A DNA stretch of 45,399 nucleotides. It comes from Smaragdicoccus niigatensis DSM 44881 = NBRC 103563 (lineage in GTDB: Bacteria; Actinomycetota; Actinomycetes; Mycobacteriales; Mycobacteriaceae). The stretch is from the NCBI RefSeq assembly GCF_000380645.1, contig NZ_AQXZ01000005.1, positions 1-45,399 of the forward strand, in the 5' to 3' direction. This document shows, piece by piece, positions 1 to 7,349 of the stretch. Position 1 is the first letter of the stretch; every line of letters starts with the position of its first letter. A program made the translations under genes and the position numbers. A model generated the notes under the pieces. That model saw nothing but the letters and a program-made list of their open reading frames with translations. It was not told where the DNA came from and did not search any database.

Positions 1-389
1 TCGTCGGACACCCCGGCGGTGGCGTCGGCGATCTTCTGCACGCGGGCAACATCCAACTCACCGCGGGAGAACGCGTCCCACACGTTCGGCAGGCGCCGGG
101 ACAGGGTCACGCCGAGGCTGATCAACGAGGACGCGTGGTACGGGGTGATGACCAACGCAGGTCCGAGTTCGGCTTCGAGCGCGTCCCAGGGGTCGATCGA
201 GCTGTACTCATCGTTGAGTGCGGCGATGTCCTCGAAGCGCGAGAACAGTTCCGAAACATAGGCATGCTTGCGTGCCGAGACGGCGGACTCGAATCGGTGC
301 AGGGTGGCGACGGTGCCAACGAGATGGTCGGTGGATAGGTAGGGGTCGGGCAGGGCTGCAACAAGCTCGCCTATCAAACGGTCGAACAT
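1..389 (-). CDS. 13E12 repeat family / DUF222 protein, N-terminal part
   Basis: Partial gene: 129 codons are visible and it continues past the left edge. It starts at ATG 389-387 (MFDRLIGELVAAL) and reads through without a stop. The helical N-terminus with a run like 'RFESAVSARKHAYVSELFSRF' fits the DUF222 domain of the actinobacterial 13E12 repeat family, whose full-length members usually end in an HNH endonuclease domain; that part is outside the window. Physiological role is not established; members are repeated in genomes and some mycobacterial copies are DNA-damage inducible. A near-consensus LexA box overlaps the promoter (separate entry), and a TATGAT -10 element ends 6 nt before the ATG, so the mRNA is probably leaderless. 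Family call is by sequence pattern only. Confidence 0.75.
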   Translation of the reverse strand, partial: MFDRLIGELVAALPDPYLSTDHLVGTVATLHRFESAVSARKHAYVSELFSRFEDIAALNDEYSSIDPWDALEAELGPALVITPYHASSLISLGVTLSRRLPNVWDAFSRGELDVARVQKIADATAGVSD

Positions 390-392
390 GAC

Positions 393-408
393 TCGATCAT
401 ATGTTCGA
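393..408 (-). promoter_or_regulatory. LexA (SOS) box at the 13E12 gene promoter
   Basis: The 16-mer TCGATCATATGTTCGA differs at one base from the mycobacterial/actinobacterial SOS palindrome TCGAAC-N4-GTTCGA. It overlaps a minus-strand -10 element (TATGAT, 401-396) placed 6 nt before the ATG of the 13E12 gene, so LexA binding would block the promoter. A further TCGAAC half-site lies at 382-387, over the start codon. 13E12 genes with SOS boxes are known in mycobacteria. Confidence 0.7.
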
Positions 409-485
409 CCTCTGACAAGTTACGTCCCTGACCAGCGCCGATGCTTGAAACTGTGCACTTTCTGGCCCGGGAGTGGTGTCATCAA

Positions 486-965
486 ATGATGGCGAAGCTG
501 CAGCCGATTGGCCCGACGTTCTTCGTGAACGCCCCCATTCTCATGACCGAGACCTTCGAGGTTCCGCGTCCCGCTGACGACGTGTGGGCCGAGCTTGTGG
601 TTGAGCATCCGATGGAGTTCTTGGGCATTATCAAGCGGATCGACTGGACCTCACCGCGCCCGTTCGGCGTCGGAACCACGCGCACCGCGCATGCGTATTT
701 GGGTGCGCTCGTGCTCAATGAACGGTTCATCGTCTGGGATGAGGGCCGACGCATGGCCTTCGGTGTCGAATCGTCGAACCTCCCGGTGTTCCGCCGATTC
801 GGCGAGGACTACCGGATCGAACCGACGTCGCCGGAATCGTGCACGCTCACCTGGACGATCGCGAGTGATCCACAGCCGTATTTGAAGCCCTTCAAGCGGC
901 CAGTAATCCGAGTCTCGGAGTGGAGCATGTTCGGGGATGCGCGCATACACTTCGAGTCGACATGA
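486..965 (+). CDS. SRPBCC (START/polyketide-cyclase-like) family protein
   Basis: About 159 residues. The opening 'MAKLQPIGPTFF', the segment 'TFEVPRPADDVWAEL' (a first beta strand followed by the short helix typical of SRPBCC proteins) and the later 'WTSPRPFGVGTTRTA' pattern resemble small actinobacterial SRPBCC proteins that bind hydrophobic ligands. No catalytic residues can be assigned. Start at ATG 486 or 489; GGGAG at 469-473 supports either, and a further upstream ATG at 441 is less likely because family members begin near this MxKLQP motif. The stop (963-965) lies just before the tetR promoter region, so it may be co-oriented with but separate from the regulator. Confidence 0.7.
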   Translation: MMAKLQPIGPTFFVNAPILMTETFEVPRPADDVWAELVVEHPMEFLGIIKRIDWTSPRPFGVGTTRTAHAYLGALVLNERFIVWDEGRRMAFGVESSNLPVFRRFGEDYRIEPTSPESCTLTWTIASDPQPYLKPFKRPVIRVSEWSMFGDARIHFEST

Positions 966-999
966 ATACAAACGTATTGTAAACAGCACGCACGTATTG
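965..999. promoter_or_regulatory. Putative operator/promoter of tetR (0.97 kb)
   Basis: Short AT-rich gap between the SRPBCC gene and the TetR gene. It holds an inverted repeat AATAC-AAAC-GTATT (965-978) and a direct repeat of ACGTATTG at 972-979 and 992-999 (20-bp period). These are plausible autoregulatory TetR half-sites on one face of the helix. Assignment is inference. Confidence 0.35.
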
Positions 1000-1020
1000 C
1001 TTCTTGTATATCCGGTTACG

Positions 1021-1617
1021 ATGGACGTCATGGTCAACCCGCGTGCGACGAACAGCGACCTCACGGCAAAGGCGCGAATTCGCAATGCGGCAATGGACCT
1101 CTACGCCGAACACGGCGAGGAACGGGTGTCGCTGCGGGCCGTCGCGGCGGAAGCCGGCGTGACTCTGGGGCTCGTTCAGCACCATTTCAAGACGAAGGCC
1201 GGCTTGCGGGATGCGGTCGACCAACTCGTCATCGAGTACTTCGCGGCGGCGCTGGCATCGGCGGAACCGAGCGATGATCCACGCCAGAACGCGGCTGCTC
1301 GAGATGCCGCCGTTCAGAAGATGCTCGAAGAAACCCCGACGGTGGTGAACTACCTCAGGCGAGCGGTGCTGGATCCGGCGAATGCTCCGACGCATCTCCT
1401 CGGTGTGTTCATCGAGTTCACGCGCAGCGAAATCAGATCACTGCGCGATGCCGGACTGGCTTCCACGAAACGATCCGAGGCGCTGCAAGTCATGGCGCTC
1501 ATGGTTCGACTGGTTGGAGAACTCATGTTGCTGCCGATGGTCGACAGCGTGTGGGAGCTGGTTGCCGAGCCTGCCGACGGGGAAAAGCCGCGACTCGTCA
1601 TCGAAGTAAAAGGGTAA
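1021..1617 (+). CDS. TetR/AcrR family transcriptional regulator
   Basis: About 198 residues. The N-terminal helix-turn-helix is clear: 'ARIRNAAMDLYAEHGEE', 'SLRAVAAEAGVTLGLVQHHF', 'KTKAGLRDAV'. The C-terminal ligand-binding half is unique, as usual for TetR proteins. Start at ATG 1021 or 1030 (no good ribosome site for either; the longer reading from 937 would overlap the upstream gene). It is followed after 61 nt by the first PapA-like acyltransferase, with a perfect GACCGATCGGTC palindrome in between, so it probably represses that gene and itself. The ligand is unknown; an acyl-CoA or lipid is an inference from context. Confidence 0.85.
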   Translation: MDVMVNPRATNSDLTAKARIRNAAMDLYAEHGEERVSLRAVAAEAGVTLGLVQHHFKTKAGLRDAVDQLVIEYFAAALASAEPSDDPRQNAAARDAAVQKMLEETPTVVNYLRRAVLDPANAPTHLLGVFIEFTRSEIRSLRDAGLASTKRSEALQVMALMVRLVGELMLLPMVDSVWELVAEPADGEKPRLVIEVKG

Positions 1618-1621
1618 AACG

Positions 1622-1633
1622 GACCGATCGGTC
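1622..1633. promoter_or_regulatory. TetR-type operator GACCGATCGGTC
   Basis: A perfect 12-bp palindrome 4 nt after the tetR stop codon and about 45 nt before the ATG of the PapA-like gene. GACCGNNCGGTC palindromes are a common TetR-family operator form in actinobacteria. The likely binder is the TetR encoded immediately upstream. Confidence 0.55.
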
Positions 1634-1678
1634 TGTTTGGGTGGCGAGCTTCAGCTAACGATCTTAAAGTCGTTCGGC

Positions 1679-2971
1679 ATGGAGGATTTATTGCCCGGCG
1701 TCCTGCCGACTAAACCTTCGTCTCGACGCCTCGATGCGTCCGAGGCCTACTACCTACTGCTGGAGCGTCGGTGGGCGGTCAACCCCCTCTGCGCCGTCGA
1801 GATTGCCGCGGACGCGGCAACCGTGAGTGCCGCGTGGGCGGCCACTGTCGAGCGTCTGCCGGTGCTGGGCGCGCGATTACGGACCGTCGACGGCAGAGCT
1901 GAGGTTGTTTTCGGTGGCCGCGGCGCCGCTGAGGTCTGGAAGACCTTCCCGACCGTCGAGGAGGCGATGGCCGCTCAAGCCTCGACACCATTTGATGCTG
2001 AGCAGCCGATTGGGCGGTGCGCTCTCGTGGAAGGCGACGGCGTCACGACGGCAGTGATGGCGGCCCATCATTCCCAGGTCGACGGCCGGGCATTCGCGCA
2101 GATTGCGCTGGTTCTCGGCGCATTCGCGGCGGGCGAAGAGCCCGCGGAACAGCCGTTGATGCGCATGACGGTGAGTGTCGAGTCGCTCACCGCAAACGAG
2201 GTCGACGGCCGACGCCGGCGTCGCCAGCTGTTGGCCTTGGCCCGCGAGGTCCGGGGTGAAGAGGCCTACGTCGACCACGCCGATCGGCTCAGCTGGCACG
2301 ACCCGGCGGTGGACAAGCCGCGCGATCTCGCGTGTGCGCTGTTCCGCCTCGACGCCGATTCAACCGCGGGTCTGCTCAAGCAGGCGCGGGCCATTGGCGC
2401 GACGGTCTACGGACTGGTCGTTGCCGCTGTACTCGGCAGTTGTGCCGAGCTGTCGCCGGATGCGGAGCGCCTTGCGCTCGCGACGCCGGTGGATCTGCGT
2501 GTCGTCAAGGGAACCCCCGGGGACGCGCCGGTCGGTCAGGCCGCGACGCTGATCCTCGGCTCGTACGACGTGACCAAGTCTGACGACGACCTGGCGCGCG
2601 CCGTGTCGGCCGGTGTGCACCGCCGGATCGGACGCGGGGAAGCGGAATTGCTGTTCGCGCTCAGTGGCGCTGAGCGAATGCCCGTCGGACCCGAGTCTGA
2701 TGACGCAGTTCGACACTGGATCGCGGACTCCACTCCCGCGGTGTGCGTCAGTAACGTCGGCATCATTGCCGAGCCGGTCCCGGCGTCGATTCGCGGCATC
2801 ACGATCGGCCACGCGCCGACTCCCAATCAGAGTCTCTTCTTCGTCGTCACGACGGTGGGCGGCCGTATCAATGCGATCCTGACGTACGACCGCAATCGCG
2901 TCTCGATCGATGGTGACAAGCTCGCCCTCATGATCCGGGAACGTTTGGAAGCTTTGAGCGAGACTGCCTAG
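1679..2971 (+). CDS. PapA5-like acyltransferase (condensation-domain fold), copy 1
   Basis: About 430 residues. The HHSQVDG sequence at residues 130-136 is the HHxxxDG active-site motif of condensation-type acyltransferases; His131 would be the general base and Asp135 structural. The C-terminal half has the SNVG and 'TPNQSLFFVVTTVGG' strands seen in the PapA5-type (phthiodiolone/phthiocerol dimycocerosyl transferase-like) branch. Such enzymes move an acyl group from an acyl-CoA or carrier protein to a hydroxyl. Substrate unknown. ATG 1679 is chosen; a TTG at 1637 is possible but overlaps less conserved sequence. The gene lies directly behind tetR and the GACCGATCGGTC operator. It is about the same length as, and clearly homologous over its full length to, the next gene, indicating a tandem duplication. 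Confidence 0.75.
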   Translation: MEDLLPGVLPTKPSSRRLDASEAYYLLLERRWAVNPLCAVEIAADAATVSAAWAATVERLPVLGARLRTVDGRAEVVFGGRGAAEVWKTFPTVEEAMAAQASTPFDAEQPIGRCALVEGDGVTTAVMAAHHSQVDGRAFAQIALVLGAFAAGEEPAEQPLMRMTVSVESLTANEVDGRRRRRQLLALAREVRGEEAYVDHADRLSWHDPAVDKPRDLACALFRLDADSTAGLLKQARAIGATVYGLVVAAVLGSCAELSPDAERLALATPVDLRVVKGTPGDAPVGQAATLILGSYDVTKSDDDLARAVSAGVHRRIGRGEAELLFALSGAERMPVGPESDDAVRHWIADSTPAVCVSNVGIIAEPVPASIRGITIGHAPTPNQSLFFVVTTVGGRINAILTYDRNRVSIDGDKLALMIRERLEALSETA

Positions 2972-3030
2972 CTTCGGAGAAAAACGCTGGGCAGACTCAA
3001 CATTCGACCCCTAAGCGGCGAGTGCTTGCT

Positions 3031-3068
3031 ATTCAATCGTCTATTGAACATTCAATGGAAGATTGAAT
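3031..3068. promoter_or_regulatory. Two tandem ATTCAAT-N5-ATTGAAT operators before PapA-like copy 2
   Basis: Between the two acyltransferase genes lie two palindromes with the same design: ATTCAAT (3031-3037) with ATTGAA (3043-3048), and ATTCAAT (3050-3056) with ATTGAAT (3062-3068). The period is 19 bp, about two helical turns. The second copy ends just before the AGGAG ribosome site. The motif is unlike GACCGATCGGTC, so a different regulator, perhaps encoded outside this window, should act on the second gene. Confidence 0.5.
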
Positions 3069-3082
3069 AAGGAGCGCACCGA

Positions 3083-4351
3083 ATGTCGACTCCCTCTTCG
3101 CGGGTCCTAGGCGCTCCAGAAGCCTACTTCCAGCTCGTTGATCGACTGTGGCCGGTCAATTCGGTGTTGGCGGTGGAGATCTCCGCCGATCCGGCGGCAG
3201 TGGCCGCGGCCTGGACGGCGACATTCGAGCGGATGCCCGTGCTCGGTGCGCAGATCAGGATTGTTGACCGCAGGCCCGAGGTCGTCTTTGCCGGGACACC
3301 CGCGCCGGAGATCTGGCGTTCGTTCGCGACCGTTGAGGAGGCGATGGCCGCCCAGGTGATGGAGCCACTCGACACCGAGCAGTCCATTGCGCGATGCGCA
3401 ATCGTCGAAGGCGACCGCATCACCACTGCGGTCTTGGCCGCCCATCACTCGCTGGTCGACGGTCGCGCGCTGATCCAGGTCGCGCTGACGCTCGGAGCCC
3501 TCGCGAGTGGCGAGGAGCCCGCGGACCAGCCACTGTTCCGTCCTTCGGTCAGCGTGGATGCACTGGTGGCAGACCGGACCGACGCGCGCGGCCGGCGACG
3601 CGAACTGTTGGCACTCGCCCGCGAGGTGCGTGACGAGGAGGGTTACGTCGACCGCGCAGATCCGCTGACCTGGCACGACACGGCGATCGATAGGCCGCGC
3701 GACATCGAGTACGCGCAATTCCGGTTCGACGTGGATCGTTCAGCGGCATTGCTTGCGCATGCGCGATCGATCGGCGCGACCGTCTACGGAGTCGTTTGTG
3801 CAGCCCTGTTGCGCAGCTGCGCAGAGCTGTCGCCCGGTGTCGCTCGAGTGGGCCTGTCGACTCCGGTCGACCTGCGGGCAGCGACCCGGATTCCCGACTC
3901 GGCCCCGGTCGGACAAGCGGCAGCGCTGATCTCGGGTTCCTATGACGTCACCGTTTCGGACTCTGAGCTGGCGCGTGCGGTGTCCGCGGGTGTCCGTCGG
4001 CAGGTCGATCGTGGCGAGGCGGAACTGTTGTTCGCGCTCACGGGTGCAGCGCGAATGCCCATCGGACCGGAGTCTGACGAGGTCGTTCGGCGATGGCACG
4101 CGGACGCTACGCAGACCGTCTGTGTCAGCAACATTGGTGTCATGCCTGGGCCGTTGCCATCGGCAATGAGAGGCGTCACGATGTGCCTCGCGCCCACCCC
4201 GAATCAAGGTGTGTTCTTCGTGGTGATGACGGTTGGTGGCCAGCTCCACGTGACCATGGGCTACGACCTGAACCGCATCTCGATCGATGGCGGTCTGCTC
4301 GCCAAGACGATCGAGGCGCGGTTGGTCTCCTATATCGACTCGCAGCCTTAA
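3083..4351 (+). CDS. PapA5-like acyltransferase (condensation-domain fold), copy 2
   Basis: 422 residues, homologous to the preceding gene from '[14 protein letters not shown]' to the end. The active-site motif is HHSLVDG at residues 121-127 (His122, Asp126). Start at ATG 3083 with an AAGGAG ribosome site at 3069-3074. It has its own promoter region with two tandem operators, so the duplicates are probably regulated separately. Its TAA stop overlaps the TAA stop of the convergent fadD gene (the four bases TTAA at 4348-4351 serve both strands). Likely role is transfer of an acyl group onto a lipid or metabolite hydroxyl; the substrate cannot be read from sequence. Confidence 0.75.
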   Translation: MSTPSSRVLGAPEAYFQLVDRLWPVNSVLAVEISADPAAVAAAWTATFERMPVLGAQIRIVDRRPEVVFAGTPAPEIWRSFATVEEAMAAQVMEPLDTEQSIARCAIVEGDRITTAVLAAHHSLVDGRALIQVALTLGALASGEEPADQPLFRPSVSVDALVADRTDARGRRRELLALAREVRDEEGYVDRADPLTWHDTAIDRPRDIEYAQFRFDVDRSAALLAHARSIGATVYGVVCAALLRSCAELSPGVARVGLSTPVDLRAATRIPDSAPVGQAAALISGSYDVTVSDSELARAVSAGVRRQVDRGEAELLFALTGAARMPIGPESDEVVRRWHADATQTVCVSNIGVMPGPLPSAMRGVTMCLAPTPNQGVFFVVMTVGGQLHVTMGYDLNRISIDGGLLAKTIEARLVSYIDSQP

Positions 4352-5961
4352 CCCAGGCCGAGCTCGGCGGAACTCACTTCCCGCATCTCGGCCTTACGGA
4401 CTTTGCCGGTGACGGTCATCGGGAATTCCTCGACGATCTTCACGTAGCGCGGGATCTTGTAGTGAGCGAGTTTGCCGGTCGCGAAGGCGCGGATTTCGGC
4501 CGCATCGAGCGGTTCGGCGCCGGGTCGAAGCCGAACCCAGGCGCACAATTCCTCCCCGTACTTCTCGTCCGGAACGCCGATGACTTGCACGTCCTCGATA
4601 CTCGGATGGGTGTAGAGGAATTCCTCGATCTCGCGCGGGTAGACGTTCTCACCGCCGCGGATGACCATGTCCTTGATGCGGCCGACGATGGTGCAGTAAC
4701 CGTCCTCGCGCATCACCGCGAGATCCCCGGTGTGCATCCAGCCCTCGGTATCAATGGCTTCCGCAGTCTTGACCGGGTCGTTCCAGTAGCCCTGCATCAC
4801 CGAGTACCCGCGCGTGCAGAATTCGCCCGGCACTTCGCGCGGAAGAGTCTCGCCGGTCACCGGGTCGACGATCTTGATGTCGAGATGCGGCGCTACCCGG
4901 CCGATCGTGGTGGTACGCCGGTCGAGATCGTCGTCGACGTGGGTTTGGGTTGACACCGGTGAGGTCTCGGTCATGCCATAAGCGATCGCCACCTCGGCCA
5001 TATGCATGTCGGAGACGCAGCGCTTCATCACTTCGACCGGGCACGGCGCGCCGGCCATGATTCCGGTTCGCAGACTCGACAGGTCGAACGAGGCGAAGTC
5101 CGGGTGGTTGAGCATCGCGATGAACATCGTCGGGACGCCGTAAACCGCCGTGCACTTCTCGTCCTGGACGGTCTGCAGCGTGATACCCGGGTCGAAGCTC
5201 GGCGCCGGGATGACCATCGTGGAGCCGTGGGTGATGCAGCCGAGGTTCGCCATCACCATGCCGAAGCAGTGATAGAACGGCACCGGAATGCAGAGGCGGT
5301 CCTCGTACGTGAACTTGATCGTCTCGGTGACGAAGAACCCGTTGTTGATGATGTTGCGGTGGGAGAGCGTCGCGCCCTTGGGGAAACCCGTTGTGCCCGA
5401 GGTGTACTGGATGTTGATCGGATCGTCGGGGGACAGGTCGGCCATCCGCTCGGAGACCGCGTTCGGCGGCAGCGAGCGCCCTTCGTCCAAGAGCGCGAAC
5501 CAGTCGGTTTCCAGGTAGACGACCCGCTCCAGGGCCGGACAGTCCCGGTGCGCATCGGTGATCATCGCGCGGTAGTCGCTGGTCTTGAAGCTCTCCGCGC
5601 TGACCAGCAGACGCAGCCCTGACAGGTTGACGGCGTAGACGAACTCATGTGTCCGATACGCGGGGTTGATCGTCACCAGGACGGCTCCGACTTTCGCCGT
5701 CGCGAACTGCGTGACTGTCCACTCGGCACAGTTCGGCGCCCAGATCCCCACTCGGTCGCCGGGTGCGATGCCGATGGCGATGAGGGCCCGCGCGAGGTCA
5801 TCGACCGCGGCGTCGAGTTCGGCCCACGTCCAGCGCCGGCCCGTTGCGACCTCGACCAACGCCTCGCGATCGGGGTGCGCCGCAGCGGTCCGTGCGAAGG
5901 TCGCACCGATGGTCTCCTCGATCAGGGGAGTGTCGGTTGGTCCAGCGGCGTGGGACAACAT
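4348..5961 (-). CDS. fadD35: Acyl-CoA ligase (AMP-forming), FadD35-like
   Basis: 537 residues. AMP-binding motif [11 protein letters not shown] at about 186-196, a 'YGMTETSP' A5-type motif, 'HTGDLAVM', the hinge '[16 protein letters not shown]' and a C-terminal 'TVTGKVRK' whose Lys520 is the expected adenylation lysine. It activates a carboxylic acid to an acyl-AMP and then an acyl-CoA. It is the last gene of the accD1-accA1-fadE19-maoC-citE-fadD operon; the citE stop TAG directly abuts its ATG. In M. tuberculosis the corresponding gene (Rv2505c, fadD35) is the first of the cluster, so gene order differs here. Context suggests activation of a branched or C5/C6 acid (itaconate, isovalerate or similar); the exact substrate is an inference. 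Confidence 0.8.
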   Translation of the reverse strand: MLSHAAGPTDTPLIEETIGATFARTAAAHPDREALVEVATGRRWTWAELDAAVDDLARALIAIGIAPGDRVGIWAPNCAEWTVTQFATAKVGAVLVTINPAYRTHEFVYAVNLSGLRLLVSAESFKTSDYRAMITDAHRDCPALERVVYLETDWFALLDEGRSLPPNAVSERMADLSPDDPINIQYTSGTTGFPKGATLSHRNIINNGFFVTETIKFTYEDRLCIPVPFYHCFGMVMANLGCITHGSTMVIPAPSFDPGITLQTVQDEKCTAVYGVPTMFIAMLNHPDFASFDLSSLRTGIMAGAPCPVEVMKRCVSDMHMAEVAIAYGMTETSPVSTQTHVDDDLDRRTTTIGRVAPHLDIKIVDPVTGETLPREVPGEFCTRGYSVMQGYWNDPVKTAEAIDTEGWMHTGDLAVMREDGYCTIVGRIKDMVIRGGENVYPREIEEFLYTHPSIEDVQVIGVPDEKYGEELCAWVRLRPGAEPLDAAEIRAFATGKLAHYKIPRYVKIVEEFPMTVTGKVRKAEMREVSSAELGLG

Positions 5962-6780
5962 CTATGAATCCTCTCGTTGGCCGTGCTGGACGATGTGCTG
6001 GGCATGGAGCAGGACCGGAGAGTCGACCATCCGACCCTCGAAGGCGAATACGCCGCGCTCGGTTTCGGCTGCCTGGAGAACTCTTGTCGCCCAGTCGACT
6101 TCCTCTTCAGAGGGGGCGAAGGCGGCACGAATCACGGGTACCTGGCTCGGGTGGATCGCAACCTTCGCGTCGAACCCGACTGCCACAGCATCCTCCGACT
6201 CAGTGCGCAGGCCGTCAAGGTCCTTGATGTTGAGATAGACCGAGTCGAGAACGAACTTTCCGTGGGCCTTGGCCGCCAGGAGCGTCGTCGAGCGGACATG
6301 CCTGGCGACGTCGCGGTAGGTGCCGTCGGAGCGCCGACTCGCTTTGCCACCGAGGCCGGCTATCAGATCCTCGGCACCCCACATTGCGCCGACAGCGTTC
6401 TCAACGGACATCGCGTCATCGACCCGGAGAGCGCCGAGAGGCGACTCGATCAGGATGACGACCTGCAGGTATGCGAGGTCCGCGACCTGTTGCCGCGACT
6501 CGCACTTGGGCAGCATGACCCGTCGGTAATCGGTCGCCTTGAGCGCCCGCAGGTCAAGCGCGTGATCGTGAGTGCCGGCCGCGTTGATCCGAACGACGGT
6601 CCGTTCGGGGTCGAGCGGGTTGTCGATGATCGCCTGTCGGGCAGTCGATTTGTCAGCGGGCGCGACACCGTCTTCGAGGTCGAGGATCACGATGTCGGCG
6701 GCCGCAGCAGCCTTCGCGAATCGTTCCGGGCGGTCAGCGGGGCAGAAGAGCCACGCCGAACCGGGGGGAGTCCAGCTCAC
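5962..6780 (-). CDS. citE: CitE-like beta-hydroxyacyl-CoA lyase (HpcH/HpaI aldolase family)
   Basis: 272 residues from GTG 6780, which overlaps the stop of the MaoC gene (GTGA). 'SAWLFCPADRPERFAKA' and 'ADIVILDLEDGVAPADK' are the N-terminal CitE signatures (Asp-Leu-Glu-Asp near the metal site), followed by 'TVVRINAAGT', 'VILIESPLGAL' and 'WGAEDLIAGLGG'. The M. tuberculosis counterpart Rv2498c has been reported to cleave (S)-citramalyl-CoA and (R)-HMG-CoA, linking itaconate dissimilation and leucine breakdown. The neighbours (methylcrotonyl-CoA carboxylase, acyl-CoA dehydrogenase, MaoC hydratase) support the same role here: release of acetyl-CoA and acetoacetate or pyruvate. Confidence 0.85.
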   Translation of the reverse strand: MSWTPPGSAWLFCPADRPERFAKAAAAADIVILDLEDGVAPADKSTARQAIIDNPLDPERTVVRINAAGTHDHALDLRALKATDYRRVMLPKCESRQQVADLAYLQVVILIESPLGALRVDDAMSVENAVGAMWGAEDLIAGLGGKASRRSDGTYRDVARHVRSTTLLAAKAHGKFVLDSVYLNIKDLDGLRTESEDAVAVGFDAKVAIHPSQVPVIRAAFAPSEEEVDWATRVLQAAETERGVFAFEGRMVDSPVLLHAQHIVQHGQREDS

Positions 6781-7256
6781 TGTGCGCCCTCCGGACGCAG
6801 TCGGACCATGGTCTTGCGGGTCGCTCGCACAATGACGTCACCATGTTGGTTGCGACCGACGTGTTCCAACGTCACGATGCCCTCGCCCGGACGGCTCTTT
6901 GACTGCCGCTTGTCGGTGATCAGCGTTTCCGCGTAGATCGTGTCGCCGTGGAAAACCGGCTTCGGGAAGGCGATTTCGGAGAAGCCGAGGTTGCCGACGA
7001 TGGTGCCCTGGGTGAGCTGGGCAACCGAGAGCCCGACCACGGTGGACAGAGTGAACATTGAATTCACGAGGCGCTGGTTGAACGGAGGCAGGGCCTCGCT
7101 GGCGGCGGCGTCGAGGTGCAGCGCCTGGGTGTTCATCGTCAAGGTCGTGAACAGCACATTGTCGGCCTCGGTGACGGTTCGGCCCGGGCGGTGCTGGTAG
7201 AGCACGCCGACCTCGAACTCTTCGAACCAGAGTCCGCGCTGGGTTACGACTTTCAC
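6777..7256 (-). CDS. MaoC-fold dehydratase (itaconyl-CoA / methylglutaconyl-CoA hydratase-like)
   Basis: 159 residues with the hot-dog MaoC fold: 'LWFEEFEVGVLYQHRPGRTVTEADNV' opening and 'PKPVFHGDTIYAET' later. GTG 7256 is chosen as start because a strong GGAGAGG ribosome site lies at 7270-7264; a longer reading to 7307 would run through a 32-bp hairpin and is unlikely. The gene corresponds by position to Rv2499c of M. tuberculosis, reported as an itaconyl-CoA hydratase. In leucine degradation the step would be 3-methylglutaconyl-CoA to HMG-CoA. The preceding gene ends 94 nt upstream with the hairpin in the gap, so this gene may be separately controlled or processed. Confidence 0.8.
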   Translation of the reverse strand: MKVVTQRGLWFEEFEVGVLYQHRPGRTVTEADNVLFTTLTMNTQALHLDAAASEALPPFNQRLVNSMFTLSTVVGLSVAQLTQGTIVGNLGFSEIAFPKPVFHGDTIYAETLITDKRQSKSRPGEGIVTLEHVGRNQHGDVIVRATRKTMVRLRPEGAQ

Positions 7257-7278
7257 GGTGTCACCTCTCCTGCACGGA

Positions 7279-7310
7279 GGCTTGTACGAAACGTGAGTTT
7301 TGTACAAGCC
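7279..7310 (-). promoter_or_regulatory. Strong intra-operon hairpin / palindrome between fadE19 and maoC
   Basis: Arms GGCTTGTAC (7279-7287) and GTACAAGCC (7302-7310) are perfectly complementary; one mismatch further in, AAAC/GTTT adds four pairs, leaving a 4-nt loop. It ends 8 nt upstream of the maoC ribosome site. There is no T tract, so it is not a classic terminator. It may be an operator or an mRNA processing or stability element that sets the level of maoC-citE-fadD relative to the upstream genes. Confidence 0.5.
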
Positions 7311-7349
7311 GATTTGCGAGAGACTTGTCCCCCCGCCGCCCGCACACGC

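Noticed and set aside
937-1020. Upstream extension of the TetR protein from 937
   Set aside because: It would overlap the SRPBCC gene and translate the AT-rich repeats that look like its own operator; the conserved HTH begins well after 1021.
7257-7307. Longer N-terminus of the MaoC protein
   Set aside because: It lies over the 32-bp hairpin, and a strong GGAGAGG stands before GTG 7256.
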